A DNA stretch of 64,000 nucleotides from assembly GCF_016888005.1 (NCBI RefSeq), contig NZ_JAFDVE010000011.1:124001-188000 (forward strand), written 5' to 3'. Of the stretch, positions 1-8,651 are shown piece by piece. The position numbers and the translations under genes are program-made. The notes beneath the pieces were generated by a model. It saw only the letters and a program-made list of their open reading frames with translations, was not told where the DNA came from and made no database searches. Numbering within the stretch: the first letter of the stretch is position 1; every line of letters begins with the position of its first letter. Source of the DNA: Phycicoccus sp. CSK15P-2. Lineage in GTDB: Bacteria; Actinomycetota; Actinomycetes; Actinomycetales; Dermatophilaceae.

Positions 1-2015
1 GTCACGGCGAGGCCGACGAGGACGCCGGGACGGGTCCCGCGCTCGATCGCCTCCTCCCGGACCCGGGTCATGAGGAAGATCGAGTAGTCGATGCCGAGGG
101 CCACGAGGAACACGAAGCCGTAGAGCGGGATCGACGGGTCTCCCCCGCTGAAGCCGAGGACGTGGTCGAAGACGAGGGCGGCGATCCCGATCGTCGCCCC
201 GAACGACACGACGTTGGCGACGACGAGCACGAGGGGGGCGAGCAGCGAACGCAGCAGGAGCGCCAGCACGAGGAAGATGACGACGAGGATGGCCGGGACG
301 ATGACCCGCAGGTCCCGTGCGCTCGCGTCGAGGACGTCGAGGTTCGTCGCGGCGTTGCCCCCGACGAGGGCGTCCTCGCTCACGGCGTCGAGAGTGTCGC
401 GCAGGCGTTCCACGGTCTCCTCGGCCCCGGCGGTGTCGGCGGCGTCCCGCGTCGTGGCCTGGATGACGGTCTCGCCGTCGACGACCGGCGGGGCGCTCGG
501 CTCCTGACCCGGCTGCGGTGGGGTCAGGCCGAGGTAGGCGCCGTCGATCCCGGGGTCGTCCTGGACGACGGTCAGCGCCTCCTCGGCCTGCGCCTGCGGG
601 ACGACGACCTGGAGCGGCTGGGCGGCGCCGCCCGGGAAGTGACGGCCGATGACCTCCTGCGCCGTGATGGAGTCGACGTCGGTGAGGAAGGTCTCCTCGA
701 TGGTCGCGCCGTCGGCCTTGAAGGTCGGGACGAACGCGGCGGCCCCGAGCAGGACGACGAGGGTGATGCCCCAGGTGCGTCGCGGGTGTGTGCCGACGAG
801 GGACGCGACCCGGCCCCACAGGCCGCGGGAGGTGCCGACGACGTCCTCGGCGTGCCGGTGGTCGATCTTCGGGGCGAACGGCCAGAAGACCTTGCGCCCG
901 AACAGCAGGAGGACCGCCGGCAGGAAGGTGAGGGACGCCAGGAGCGCGCCGGCGATGCCGAGGGCCCCGACCGGTCCGAGCCCGGACGTGCTGCGGAGCT
1001 CGGCGAGCAGCAGGCAGAGCAGCCCGAGGATGACGGTGGCGGCGGAGGCGGCGACTGGCTCGACGCTCCCCCGCCAGGCGGCCTTGAGGGCGACCCAGGA
1101 GCTCGGCTCGTCGTGGAGCGCCTCCCGGAAGCGGCTGACGAGGAGCAGGGCGTAGTCGGTGGCCGCGCCGACGACGAGGATGAAGAGGATGCCCTGTGAC
1201 TGGCCGGAGAGCGTGATGACGTCGCTCTTCGCCAGCTGGTAGACGACGAGCGACGCGGCCGACAGCCCGAAGATGGCGCTGAGCAGCACGGCGACCGGCA
1301 GGATCGGGCTGCGGTAGACGACGAGCAGGATGACGAGCACGACCGCCAGGGCGACACCCAGCAGGATGCCGTCGATGCCGGCGAAGGCCGCCGAGAAGTC
1401 GGCGATGAGACCACCGGGGCCGCCGACGTAGGCGTCCAGGCCCGCGGGGGCGAGGGTGCGCCCGATCTCGGCCCGCAGGGCGTTCGCGCCCTCGGCGAGC
1501 GCGGTCGTCTCGCCCTGGGCCTCGGTGCCGGACTCGCCGTCCAGGGGCACGGTGACGAGGGCCGCCTCGCCGTCCTGGGACGGGATGGGGACGACGGGCG
1601 TCCCGGCCACGAGGTAGTCGCCGAGCGTGCCGCCGTCCTCGAGGACCGGCAGCGACAGCCCGGGGACGTCGGCGGCGAAGCGCTGCACGGCGGCGAGGTC
1701 GTCCTGCGTCAGCGTCCCGCCGCCGCGCTTCTCGACGACGACGAGGTAGGGCAGCTCGGTGTCGTCGCTGAAGCGCGACAGGGCCTCCGCGACGAGGGTC
1801 GACTCGGCCTTCTCCGGCAGGAACGTCGAGTTGTCGTTCGACTGGACCCCCGAGAGCTTCCCCTGGGCCTGGCCGCCGAACGCACCCACGACGAGCCAGA
1901 CGAGGACGAGCCCGACCGCGGCGAGGAGCGCCGGGCGAGGTCTGCGGGCGCGGCGCGCGGGGTCGTCGGCGTCGTCCGGCGGTGGGGTCGCGGGGTCCGC
2001 GGGGGCCTCGGTCAT
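1..2015 (-). CDS. MMPL-family RND transporter (5' part; 3' end outside window)
   Basis: Reads as an MMPL/YdfJ-type proton-driven exporter of the inner membrane. About 671 residues are visible and the frame is still open at base 1, so the C-terminal membrane bundle is missing. The protein starts with a polar, Pro/Asp-rich cytoplasmic tail, a first membrane span near residues 32-50 ([17 protein letters not shown]), then a large extracytoplasmic loop. A block of several spans follows, containing [16 protein letters not shown], the Asp-Tyr motif used in proton relay by this family. After a second extracytoplasmic loop comes the second bundle with the repeated motif [16 protein letters not shown]. 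The duplicated motif is diagnostic. The ATG at 2015 is the only plausible start. It diverges from lipB with 71 nt between starts. The substrate cannot be told from sequence; lipids or drugs are typical of the family. Confidence 0.93.
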   Translation of the reverse strand, partial: MTEAPADPATPPPDDADDPARRARRPRPALLAAVGLVLVWLVVGAFGGQAQGKLSGVQSNDNSTFLPEKAESTLVAEALSRFSDDTELPYLVVVEKRGGGTLTQDDLAAVQRFAADVPGLSLPVLEDGGTLGDYLVAGTPVVPIPSQDGEAALVTVPLDGESGTEAQGETTALAEGANALRAEIGRTLAPAGLDAYVGGPGGLIADFSAAFAGIDGILLGVALAVVLVILLVVYRSPILPVAVLLSAIFGLSAASLVVYQLAKSDVITLSGQSQGILFILVVGAATDYALLLVSRFREALHDEPSSWVALKAAWRGSVEPVAASAATVILGLLCLLLAELRSTSGLGPVGALGIAGALLASLTFLPAVLLLFGRKVFWPFAPKIDHRHAEDVVGTSRGLWGRVASLVGTHPRRTWGITLVVLLGAAAFVPTFKADGATIEETFLTDVDSITAQEVIGRHFPGGAAQPLQVVVPQAQAEEALTVVQDDPGIDGAYLGLTPPQPGQEPSAPPVVDGETVIQATTRDAADTAGAEETVERLRDTLDAVSEDALVGGNAATNLDVLDASARDLRVIVPAILVVIFLVLALLLRSLLAPLVLVVANVVSFGATIGIAALVFDHVLGFSGGDPSIPLYGFVFLVALGIDYSIFLMTRVREEAIERGTRPGVLVGLAV

Positions 2016-2086
2016 GGGGTCAGCCTAGGAGCCTGCCCGGACGGGCCCGGACAGGGTTCGACACGTCAGCGGCGTACCGTGTCGCC

Positions 2087-2725
2087 ATGCGCTTCGTGCA
2101 CCTCGGATTCGCCCCCGACCTCGTCGACTACGAGGAGGGCTGGGCCACCCAGCGCGCCGTGCACGCCCAGGTCGTCGAGGGCACCGAGGAGGACACCACG
2201 CTGCTGCTCGAGCACGCCGCCGTGTACACCGCGGGGAAGCGCACGGAGCCGCACGAGCGGCCCACGGACGGCACGCCGGTCGTCGACGTCGACCGCGGCG
2301 GCAAGATCACCTGGCACGGGCCGGGCCAGCTCGTCGGCTACCCGATCGTCCGGCTGCCCGAGGTGCCGATCGACGTCGTCGCCCACGTGCGGCGCCTCGA
2401 GGAGGTCATGATCCGGGTCTGCCGCGAGTTCGGGGTCGAGACGGCCCGGGTCGACGGCCGCAGCGGCGTCTGGGTGCCTGCAGACCGGCGCGACCCGGAG
2501 CGCAAGCTCGGGGCCATCGGCGTCCGGGTGAGCCGGCGGGTGACGATGCACGGCTTCGCGCTCAACTGTGACGCCGACCTCGGCTGGGCCGACGCCATCA
2601 TCCCGTGCGGCATCGCCGACGCCGGGGTCTCCTCGCTCACCCAGGAGGCCGGGCGGGTCATCACCGTCCAGGACGTCCTCCCCTACGCCGAGAAGCACCT
2701 CGCCGACGTCCTCGCCCGCTCCTGA
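2087..2725 (+). CDS. lipB: octanoyl-[acyl carrier protein]:protein octanoyltransferase LipB
   Basis: Transfers octanoyl from acyl carrier protein to lipoyl domains, the first step of endogenous lipoate synthesis in the cytoplasm. The 212-residue protein has the family signature [18 protein letters not shown] at residues 70-87. Lys140 (RKLGAIGV) and Cys174 (IIPCGI) match the catalytic Lys/Cys pair of mycobacterial LipB in both context and spacing. I chose the ATG at 2087 because a longer in-frame extension upstream would run into the divergent MMPL start region and does not resemble LipB. It is followed by lipA, the next enzyme of the pathway, with an inverted repeat in between. Identification is very secure. 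Confidence 0.97.
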   Translation: MRFVHLGFAPDLVDYEEGWATQRAVHAQVVEGTEEDTTLLLEHAAVYTAGKRTEPHERPTDGTPVVDVDRGGKITWHGPGQLVGYPIVRLPEVPIDVVAHVRRLEEVMIRVCREFGVETARVDGRSGVWVPADRRDPERKLGAIGVRVSRRVTMHGFALNCDADLGWADAIIPCGIADAGVSSLTQEAGRVITVQDVLPYAEKHLADVLARS

Positions 2726-2726
2726 C

Positions 2727-2832
2727 CCCCTCCTTTCTCCACTCCTTCGCGGGGTCAGGGGCATCCCGTGCGCTCAGGGGCCTGTACCCACCTGATCCCG
2801 CGGGATGCCCCTGACCCCGCCGTAAGGAGGGG
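2727..2832 (+). promoter_or_regulatory. lipB-lipA intergenic inverted repeat able to cover the lipA Shine-Dalgarno
   Basis: A perfect 20-bp inverted repeat (2749-2768 and 2801-2820) encloses a 32-nt loop and begins 23 nt after the lipB stop. The lipA Shine-Dalgarno AAGGAGGGG (2824-2832) sits 3 nt after the right arm. It has a perfect 9-nt complement CCCCTCCTT at 2727-2735 and a second 6-nt complement CTCCTT at 2742-2747, directly beside the left arm. The element can therefore fold into one long stem that includes the lipA ribosome site. No U-run follows, so it is not a textbook intrinsic terminator. That it controls lipA translation, or acts as a processing or termination site, is inference. 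Confidence 0.6.
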
Positions 2833-2851
2833 CGAGCGTAGGGTGGATCGC

Positions 2852-3877
2852 GTGACTGTCGCACCCGAGGGACGCCGCCTGCTGCGGGTCGAGGCGCGCA
2901 ACGCCGAGACGCCCATCGAGCGCAAGCCGGAGTGGATCCGCACCACGGCGAAGATGGGGCCGGAGTACACCCAGATCCACGCGATGGTGAAGGGCCAGGG
3001 CCTGCACACCGTCTGCCAGGAGGCCGGCTGCCCCAACATCTTCGAGTGCTGGGAGGACCGCGAGGCCACCTTCCTCATCGGGGGTGACACCTGCACCCGC
3101 CGCTGCGACTTCTGCGACATCGCCACCGGCCGCCCGCAGCCCCTCGACGACGACGAGCCGCGCAAGGTCGCCGAGTCCGTGCGCACCATGGGTCTGCGGT
3201 ACGCCACGGTCACCGGCGTCGCCCGCGACGACCGGCCCGACGGCGCCGCCGGCCTCTACGCCGAGACGATCCGGCAGATCCACGCGCTCAACCCGAACAC
3301 CGGGGTCGAGATCCTCCCGCCCGACTTCGGGGCCAGGCCGGAGCTCGTCGGCCAGGTCTTCGACGCCCGCCCCGAGGTCTTCGCCCACAACCTCGAGACC
3401 GTCCCGCGGATCTTCCGCAGGATCCGTCCCGCCTTCACGTACGAGAAGTCGCTGAGAGTGCTGTCGATGGCGCGTGAGGCCGGCCTGGTCACGAAGTCCA
3501 ACCTCATCCTCGGCATGGGCGAGGAGGACCACGAGGTCGAGGAGGCCATCCGCGACCTCCACGACGCGGGCTGCGACATCCTGACGATCACCCAGTACCT
3601 GCGCCCCTCCCCCATGCACCACCCGATCGACCGGTGGGTCAAGCCGGAGGAGTTCGTCCACTGGAGCGAGGTCGCGGACGACATCGGCTTCAAGGGCGTG
3701 ATGGCCGGCCCGCTCGTGCGTTCGTCGTACCGGGCGGGTCGTCTCTGGGCCACCGCGATGAAGCGGTGGGGACGCCCGGTGCCCGAGCACCTGTCCCACC
3801 TCGCCGAGGCCGCGTCCGACCCCGCTCGCCAGGAGGCGGCGTCGTTGGTGGCCCGGTCCGCGCGCACCGTATCCTGA
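2852..3877 (+). CDS. lipA: lipoyl synthase LipA (radical SAM)
   Basis: Inserts two sulfurs into protein-bound octanoyl groups, completing the pathway begun by LipB. The 341-residue protein has both 4Fe-4S cluster motifs: the auxiliary cluster Cys55, Cys60 and Cys66 ([12 protein letters not shown]), and the radical-SAM cluster Cys81, Cys85 and Cys88 (CTRRCDFC). The C-terminal RSSYRAG carries the conserved Ser ligand of the auxiliary cluster. The GTG at 2852 gives the N-terminus [12 protein letters not shown], matching the usual actinobacterial start. An in-frame GTG at 2843 would add three residues and sits 10 nt after the AAGGAGGGG at 2824-2832, against 19 nt for 2852, so the true start could be either. 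It lies downstream of lipB on the same strand. Confidence 0.96.
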   Translation: MTVAPEGRRLLRVEARNAETPIERKPEWIRTTAKMGPEYTQIHAMVKGQGLHTVCQEAGCPNIFECWEDREATFLIGGDTCTRRCDFCDIATGRPQPLDDDEPRKVAESVRTMGLRYATVTGVARDDRPDGAAGLYAETIRQIHALNPNTGVEILPPDFGARPELVGQVFDARPEVFAHNLETVPRIFRRIRPAFTYEKSLRVLSMAREAGLVTKSNLILGMGEEDHEVEEAIRDLHDAGCDILTITQYLRPSPMHHPIDRWVKPEEFVHWSEVADDIGFKGVMAGPLVRSSYRAGRLWATAMKRWGRPVPEHLSHLAEAASDPARQEAASLVARSARTVS

Positions 3878-3939
3878 GGGCTCCCCGCCCGGCTCCCACC
3901 GGGCGCACGTCGTTCGCAAGACCAGGAGCACCGACCCCC

Positions 3940-4665
3940 GTGTCCGACCAGCCCGAGAAGAAGCCCGGACGGATCGCCGAGATCCGGCAGGCCTACTCCG
4001 CCCTGAAGACCCTCGACCCGAAGCTCGGGCGGTGGATGCTCGGTGTCGCGCTCGCGACCGCCGCCGTGATCATCGCCGTGGGCTTCGTCCTCGGCGGATG
4101 GTTCCGGTGGTACGGCATCCTCATCGCCATCCCCACGGCCGCGCTCGCCGCGACGGTCGTCATGAACCGGCGGGGCAACAAGGCCATGTACGGCGCCCTC
4201 GAGGGCAAGGTCGGCGCGGCCGGCGCAGCGCTCAACGGCCTCGGCAAGCGGGGCTGGTACGCGGCGCAGGAGCCGGTCGCCATGGACGGCGCCCGCGGCA
4301 CCCGGCCGCAGGACATGACCGGAGCCGCACTGGTGTTCCGCGCGCTCGGCCGTCCCGGTGTCGTGCTCATCGGCGAGGGCCCGACCGGTCGGGTCGCCAA
4401 GCTCCTCAAGCAGGAGGAGAAGAAGGTCGCCCGGGTCGCTCCCGGCGTGCCCGTGCACCTGTGGACGGTCGGGGACGGCGAGGGCCAGGTGCCCGTCCGC
4501 AAGATCTCGAGCAAGCTGACCCGCATGCGCCCCGTCCTCAGCAAGGCCGAGGTGTCCGTCGTCAACAAGCGGCTCACCTCGCTCGGCGGCCTCAAGCCGC
4601 CGATCCCCAAAGGCATCGACCCGACGAAGGCCCGGATGGACCGGCGTGCCATGCGGGGCAAGTGA
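3940..4665 (+). CDS. DUF4191 family membrane protein
   Basis: A 241-residue conserved actinobacterial membrane protein of unknown function that is commonly found just downstream of lipA. After a basic N-terminus there are two close membrane spans, about residues 31-50 (MLGVALATAAVIIAVGFVLG) and 54-72. A soluble, Lys/Arg-rich cytoplasmic domain follows. It ends with the conserved tail PPIPKGIDPTKARMDRRAMR. The GTG at 3940 has AGGAG at 3924-3928. The gene lies 62 nt after lipA on the same strand and ends at a shared hairpin terminator. The family assignment is by recognition of the layout and tail motif; no biochemical role is known to me. Confidence 0.88.
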   Translation: MSDQPEKKPGRIAEIRQAYSALKTLDPKLGRWMLGVALATAAVIIAVGFVLGGWFRWYGILIAIPTAALAATVVMNRRGNKAMYGALEGKVGAAGAALNGLGKRGWYAAQEPVAMDGARGTRPQDMTGAALVFRALGRPGVVLIGEGPTGRVAKLLKQEEKKVARVAPGVPVHLWTVGDGEGQVPVRKISSKLTRMRPVLSKAEVSVVNKRLTSLGGLKPPIPKGIDPTKARMDRRAMRGK

Positions 4666-4694
4666 CCCCACCGTCCCCACCCCCGGGACGACGA

Positions 4695-4728
4695 CGCGGC
4701 CCCCGCTCCCTCTGGGACGGGGGCCGCG
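4695..4728. terminator. bidirectional hairpin terminator between convergent genes
   Basis: A perfect 11-bp GC-rich stem (4695-4705 and 4718-4728) encloses a 12-nt loop that can itself pair 4 bp. It sits 29 nt after the DUF4191 stop and 18 nt beyond the end of the convergent gene at 4747. There is no U-tract, as is usual in high-GC actinobacteria. Confidence 0.75.
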
Positions 4729-4746
4729 CGCTCGGGGCGCCGGACG

Positions 4747-5211
4747 TCAGGCGCGGCGGGGGGCGAGCCGGGTCATGGCCACTCCGAGGAGCAGCTGGGT
4801 GAGACCCAGGCCCATCGCCATGGCGCTGACGCCGAAGGCCAGCACCGAGGTGAAGAGCGAGGCCCGCAGGAACGAGGCGTTCATGACGACGGTCCGCCTC
4901 GGGTCCTCGCGGTCGAGCTCGGCGTAGGTCTTGCCGTCCGAGGCCTCGAGGGCGTGGTGGTTGATGATGTCCGCCTGTGCGTAGGCGCTGAACGGGCCGT
5001 CGACGTCGTCGCCGGCGAGCCAGCGTGCGTCCTCGGCGACCGTGATCTTCTCGGCGGCGAGCTGGTCCTGGACCAGCACCCAGGTGGACCCACCACCGAT
5101 GAGCATGACGGCGCCGATCACGGCGACGACCCACCCGACGACCCGGGCGAAGCCGCCCGAGGAGCGGGCCGTGGTCGCGGCGGTGGTGGGGGTCGAGGTC
5201 GATGTGGTCAT
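4747..5211 (-). CDS. small actinobacterial membrane protein (family often labelled LigA-like, no dioxygenase domain)
   Basis: A 154-residue protein with one span near the N-terminus (VVGWVVAVIGAVMLIGGGSTWV), an external segment, and two spans near the C-terminus (LFTSVLAFGVSAMAMGLGL and beyond). The middle part, with AEKITVAEDARWLAGDDVDGP, QADIINHHALEASDGKTYAEL and RTVVMNASFLRASLFTSV, is typical of a conserved actinobacterial family. Databases often carry the misleading name aromatic ring-opening dioxygenase LigA for it. Nothing in the sequence supports an enzyme: metal-binding His motifs are absent. The ATG at 5211 has a good CAGGAGC ribosome site. A 17-nt palindrome lies 91 nt upstream and could be its operator. 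The function is unknown. Confidence 0.82.
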   Translation of the reverse strand: MTTSTSTPTTAATTARSSGGFARVVGWVVAVIGAVMLIGGGSTWVLVQDQLAAEKITVAEDARWLAGDDVDGPFSAYAQADIINHHALEASDGKTYAELDREDPRRTVVMNASFLRASLFTSVLAFGVSAMAMGLGLTQLLLGVAMTRLAPRRA

Positions 5212-5301
5212 CGTGAGCTCCTGCCCTGTGCGCTCCGGGAGTCTCCCGGCTGAGTCCATTGTCCTACCGCTCGTAGTAGTAGACCAGGCGCCGAGCTTGT
5301 G

Positions 5302-5318
5302 TACTACGTCACGTAGTA
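5302..5318. promoter_or_regulatory. 17-nt palindrome TACTACGT-C-ACGTAGTA, operator candidate
   Basis: Two perfect 8-nt arms around one central base, directly after the RDD gene stop and 91 nt before the start of the membrane gene at 5211. A related run of GTAGTAGTA lies at about 5274-5282. The sequence is AT-richer than its surroundings, as expected for a regulator site or promoter region. The binding protein is unknown; GntR-type factors are one possibility. Confidence 0.45.
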
Positions 5319-5319
5319 G

Positions 5320-5736
5320 CTACTTCCCCGGGCCCGGCGCTCCGCCGGGGTGGACGATGCGCGTCCCGGCGGCGACGTCGTGCAGCCCCCGCCCGTCCCG
5401 GCCGGAGAGCACGGCGGGGACGAAGAGGCACAGCAGGGCGGTGCGGACCAGCACCTGGAGGGGAAAGCTGCCGGGACGCACCTGCCAGACCTGCAACCCG
5501 AGGAGCCGGTGGCCCACGGTGGAGCCCGTGAGTGAGACGAGGACGACGGTCAGCACGAAGAACACGCCGAGCGGCGCGAACGCCGCCGCGCCTCCGCGCG
5601 AGGTGTCGATGCCGATGAACGCGACGGCGACGAGCTGCGCGAGCAACCAGTCGACGACCACGGCGACCAGGCGACGCAGCAGGGTGGCGGTCGGAGGTGC
5701 GGGCGCGCCGCCGTGGAGGGCGTCGTCGGTCGGCAC
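5320..5736 (-). CDS. RDD family membrane protein
   Basis: A 138-residue protein with the RDD layout: an Arg-Arg and Asp pair at the start of the first span (LLRRLVAVVVDWLLAQLVAV), a second span (FFVLTVVLVSLTGSTVGHRLLGLQV), then a third helix with LQVLVRTALLCLFVPAVL, and a final GRGLHDVAAGTRIV motif that closely matches the family ending. RDD proteins are integral membrane proteins of mostly unknown role. The start is a GTG at 5736. The downstream neighbour on the same strand is the small membrane protein at 4747-5211, 108 nt away, with a palindrome between them. Confidence 0.88.
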   Translation of the reverse strand: MPTDDALHGGAPAPPTATLLRRLVAVVVDWLLAQLVAVAFIGIDTSRGGAAAFAPLGVFFVLTVVLVSLTGSTVGHRLLGLQVWQVRPGSFPLQVLVRTALLCLFVPAVLSGRDGRGLHDVAAGTRIVHPGGAPGPGK

Positions 5737-5875
5737 GCACCCAGCCTAGTTTCGACCGACGGTCCACCGGACGGCGCCCGCCCTCCTCGACCCACCCCAC
5801 CCCTCCTGCCACGCCCGTCTCACTGGTCGTCCGCGCCTCGGTCCGCTCGTATCACCCGTTGATACGGTGCTGTGC

Positions 5876-5913
5876 GTTACGTCGGCGAAACATCCGGGTG
5901 ACGGTCGGGAAAC
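5876..5913 (+). promoter_or_regulatory. GlnR operator upstream of glnA
   Basis: GTTAC-n6-GAAAC-n6-GTGAC-n6-GAAAC at 5876-5880, 5887-5891, 5898-5902 and 5909-5913. This is the two-site a/b box arrangement known for the actinobacterial nitrogen regulator GlnR, with exact 11-nt periodicity. It lies 76 nt before the glnA start. Activation or repression of glnA according to nitrogen status is expected from studied actinobacteria. Confidence 0.9.
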
Positions 5914-5988
5914 CGGTCAGCCCTACCTTCGTCGGCAATGCCTCAGGGCTGGCTCCATAGCCCCTGCACCGAACCAGGAGGTTCAGCA

Positions 5989-7413
5989 TTGTTCAGCTCC
6001 GCTGACGAGGTCCTCACGTTCATCAAGGACGAGGACGTCAAGTTCGTCGACATCCGCTTCTGCGACCTGCCGGGCATCATGCAGCACTTCAACGTGCCGG
6101 CCCAGACGGTCGACGAGGACTTCTTCGAGAACGGCCAGATGTTCGACGGGTCCTCGATCCGCGGCTTCCAGGCCATCCACGAGTCCGACATGAAGCTCAT
6201 CCCGGACCCCACGACGGCCTACCTCGACCCGTTCCGGGCCGAGAAGACGCTGATCATGAACTTCAGCATCGTCGACCCCTTCACCGGGGAGAAGTACGAC
6301 CGCGACCCGCGCAACATCGCCGCGAAGGCCGAGGCGTACCTGAAGTCCACCGGCATCGCCGACACCGCCTTCATGGGCGCCGAGGCGGAGTTCTACATCT
6401 TCGATGACGTCCGCTTCGAGACGAAGCAGAGCGCCGGCTACTACTTCATCGACTCGGTCGAGGCCGCGTGGAACACCGGCCGCGCCGAGGAGGGCGGTAA
6501 CCGCGGCTACAAGACGCGGTACAAGGGCGGCTACTTCCCCGTCCCGCCGGTCGACCACTTCGCCGACACCCGCGACAAGATCTGCCTCAACCTGGCCAAG
6601 GTCGGCATCGACGTCGAGCGCAGCCACCACGAGGTCGGCACCGCGGGCCAGCAGGAGATCAACTACCGGTTCAACACCCTGCTGCACGCGGGCGACGACG
6701 TGATGAAGTTCAAGTACGTCATCAAGAACACGGTGTGGGAGCTCGGCAAGACCGCGACGTTCATGCCGAAGCCGATCTTCGGCGACAACGGGTCGGGCAT
6801 GCACACCCACCAGTCGCTCTGGAAGGACGGCGAGCCGCTCTTCTACGACGAGCGGGGCTACGGCGGCCTGTCCGACATCGCCCGCTGGTACATCGGCGGT
6901 CTCCTGGCGCACGCCCCCGCGGTGCTCGCCTTCACCAACCCGACGATGAACAGCTACCACCGTCTGGTCCCGGGCTACGAGGCGCCGGTCAACCTCGTGT
7001 ACTCGGCCCGCAACCGCTCGGCCTGCGTGCGCATCCCGATCACGGGTGACAGCCCGAAGGCCAAGCGCATCGAGTTCCGCGTCCCGGACCCCTCGAGCAA
7101 CCCGTACCTCGCGTTCTCGGCGATGCTCATGGCCGGCCTCGACGGCATCAAGAACCGCATCGAGCCGCCGGAGCCCGTGGACAAGGACCTCTACGAGCTG
7201 CCGCCGGAGGAGCACGAGAACATCGGGCAGGTCCCGGCCTCGCTGCCGGCCGTCCTCGACGCGCTCGAGGCCGACCACGAGTTCCTCCTCGAGGGCGACG
7301 TCTTCACCGAGGACCTCATCGCGGCGTGGATCGACTACAAGCGGACCAACGAGGTCGACCCGATCCGCTTCCGCCCGCACCCGCACGAGTTCGAGATGTA
7401 CTTCGACATCTAG
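5989..7413 (+). CDS. glnA: type I glutamine synthetase GlnA
   Basis: Makes glutamine from glutamate, ammonia and ATP and is the main ammonium-assimilating enzyme. The TTG at 5989 gives a 474-residue product, the usual GSI-beta length, with a strong AGGAGG at 5976-5981. Visible family motifs include [33 protein letters not shown] (ATP-binding and active-site region) and NRSACVRIP. Tyr402 in [10 protein letters not shown] is the adenylylation site, so post-translational control by GlnE is expected. Transcription is under a well-formed GlnR box. A strong terminator follows, so the gene is monocistronic. Confidence 0.98.
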   Translation: MFSSADEVLTFIKDEDVKFVDIRFCDLPGIMQHFNVPAQTVDEDFFENGQMFDGSSIRGFQAIHESDMKLIPDPTTAYLDPFRAEKTLIMNFSIVDPFTGEKYDRDPRNIAAKAEAYLKSTGIADTAFMGAEAEFYIFDDVRFETKQSAGYYFIDSVEAAWNTGRAEEGGNRGYKTRYKGGYFPVPPVDHFADTRDKICLNLAKVGIDVERSHHEVGTAGQQEINYRFNTLLHAGDDVMKFKYVIKNTVWELGKTATFMPKPIFGDNGSGMHTHQSLWKDGEPLFYDERGYGGLSDIARWYIGGLLAHAPAVLAFTNPTMNSYHRLVPGYEAPVNLVYSARNRSACVRIPITGDSPKAKRIEFRVPDPSSNPYLAFSAMLMAGLDGIKNRIEPPEPVDKDLYELPPEEHENIGQVPASLPAVLDALEADHEFLLEGDVFTEDLIAAWIDYKRTNEVDPIRFRPHPHEFEMYFDI

Positions 7414-7429
7414 GCCTGACAACCTCACG

Positions 7430-7472
7430 AACCGGCCCCTGAACTGCTGAAACGCAGATTCAGGGGCCGGTT
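7430..7472 (+). terminator. intrinsic terminator of glnA
   Basis: A 14-bp perfect stem (7430-7443 and 7459-7472) with a 15-nt loop that can add an inner 4-bp CTGC/GCAG stem. It lies 17 nt after the glnA stop and is followed by TTG. This is one of the strongest hairpins in the window. Confidence 0.9.
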
Positions 7473-7567
7473 TGCCTCGCCCCGGTCCGCAAGAAGGTCC
7501 TCGAGGCGTTCGTTGCTGACCAACGGCAGCCGTCGATTCCGCTCGCCACCGGCGACCTCCAGAGCGG

Positions 7568-7587
7568 TATACACTTAGAGCACTTAG
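7568..7587 (+). promoter_or_regulatory. promoter/operator candidate of the HTH-PIN pair
   Basis: TATACA at 7568-7573 is a fair -10 element. It overlaps two direct copies of CACTTAG (7572-7578 and 7581-7587) spaced 9 nt apart, 27 nt upstream of the HTH gene. Direct repeats over the start region fit autorepression by the HTH protein, as in many toxin-antitoxin modules. No good -35 is seen. Confidence 0.45.
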
Positions 7588-7613
7588 GGACTTCGAGGCT
7601 GCTGGGAGGCGAC

Positions 7614-7991
7614 GTGAGCACAGCACTGACCGAGGACGTCCAGGCCCTACGCTCGAGTCTGGCCGGCGACGAGCCCGAGATCGAGGTGACCCTGCGCCTC
7701 CCCCGCGAGAGTGCGAAGAAGGTGCTGGCCCTCCTGGACGCCGAGCAGACCACGGGCGCACTCGTCGTTCCGGCCAAGCAGGAGTTCACCACGACCGAAG
7801 CGGCGAAGATTCTCGGAATGTCTCGCCCGACCCTGATGCGGATGATCGAGCGTCGAGGCATCGACTTCCGCATGGTCGGCAAGCACCACCGCATCCCGAC
7901 CTCCTCGATCCAGAAGATGCGCGAGCTCCTCGACGAGGACCACATGGCGGTCGTGGCTGAGCTGGCGAACAAGTACGGGAATGTCGATTGA
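7614..7991 (+). CDS. excisionase-type HTH protein, probable antitoxin of the PIN pair
   Basis: A 125-residue protein whose segment 58-100 (FTTTEAAKILGMSRPTLMRM and the following VGKHHRIPTSSI) is an excisionase/MerR-like winged HTH. The first 50 residues include a short strand-like piece EIEVTLRLPRESAKKVLALL. The GTG at 7614 has GGGAGG at 7604-7609. The stop overlaps the start of the PIN gene by four bases (TTGA), so the two are translationally coupled. Codon use is less GC-extreme than in the neighbours (for example ATTCTCGGAATGTCT), hinting at acquisition. Role as antitoxin and autorepressor is inferred from the pairing. Confidence 0.8.
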   Translation: MSTALTEDVQALRSSLAGDEPEIEVTLRLPRESAKKVLALLDAEQTTGALVVPAKQEFTTTEAAKILGMSRPTLMRMIERRGIDFRMVGKHHRIPTSSIQKMRELLDEDHMAVVAELANKYGNVD

Positions 7992-8584
7992 GTCTGTCGG
8001 TCACGCTCGCCGATGCGAACGTCCTGATCTCTCGAACTCTGCGCGACTACTTCGTATACGCCGCGAAGCTGGGCGCGCTGGACATCCACTGGAGCGAAGG
8101 CATCCTCGATGAGACGACCCGCAACCTCATCGACACGTTCGACTTCACCCAGGAGGATGCCGAGGTCCTCGTCGACCGGCTGAGTGCGTACATCCCGACT
8201 GCGCTCGTCGAGGTCAAGAAGCGCGACGAGACACGGGTCGCCAAGGTCGACATGGATGCCAAGGACCGCCACGTTCTCGCCGCCGCGCTCTCGGCACATG
8301 CAGAGCTGCTACTGACGCAGAACGTCCGCCACTTCCCGAGGGAGTGGATGTCCAAGCGCGGCATCGAGCTTGTCAACGCGGGCGCGCTCCTCACGCGACT
8401 GGCCGACGAGTACCCGGACATCCTGCGAGAGGCCCACCGACTCGGCCTGAGCTCACGCCCTCAAACCGAAACGGATGTGTTTGCGATCCTGGTCGACCAG
8501 GTCGGTGAGGACGTGATGGCCGTCGTCCGCGCAGTCGTGACGGCCGAGCCGGCGGCTCAGAGTGAGTCGGACTCGGCTGGCTGA
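7988..8584 (+). CDS. PIN-domain protein, probable ribonuclease toxin
   Basis: A 198-residue protein with a PIN fold of the PIN_3 type. Asp9 (TLADANVLISR), an acidic pair at Asp41-Glu42 (GILDETTRNL), Asp93 (DAKDRHVLAAAL) and the closing LLTQNVRHFP correspond to the metal-binding pocket residues of the family. PIN proteins cleave RNA with Mg or Mn. The TTG start at 7988 overlaps the HTH stop, which fixes it. The roughly 65 residues after the PIN core (DEYPDILREAHRLG onward) are extra and end with an Asp/Ser/Ala-rich tail. The pair sits between the glnA terminator and a thioesterase gene. Toxicity is inferred, not shown by sequence. Confidence 0.82.
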   Translation: MSLSVTLADANVLISRTLRDYFVYAAKLGALDIHWSEGILDETTRNLIDTFDFTQEDAEVLVDRLSAYIPTALVEVKKRDETRVAKVDMDAKDRHVLAAALSAHAELLLTQNVRHFPREWMSKRGIELVNAGALLTRLADEYPDILREAHRLGLSSRPQTETDVFAILVDQVGEDVMAVVRAVVTAEPAAQSESDSAG

Positions 8585-8651
8585 ACCGTCTCGGCCCCTG
8601 CCTGCATCACCGCGTCTTCGCCGTCTCCGGTCGGGGAACGGACCGTGGTCA

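Noticed and set aside
7443-7613. An in-frame, protein-like extension upstream of the HTH gene
   Set aside because: It has no start codon, begins inside the glnA terminator, and the GTG at 7614 has a strong ribosome site. It may be a remnant, but I cannot support a gene.
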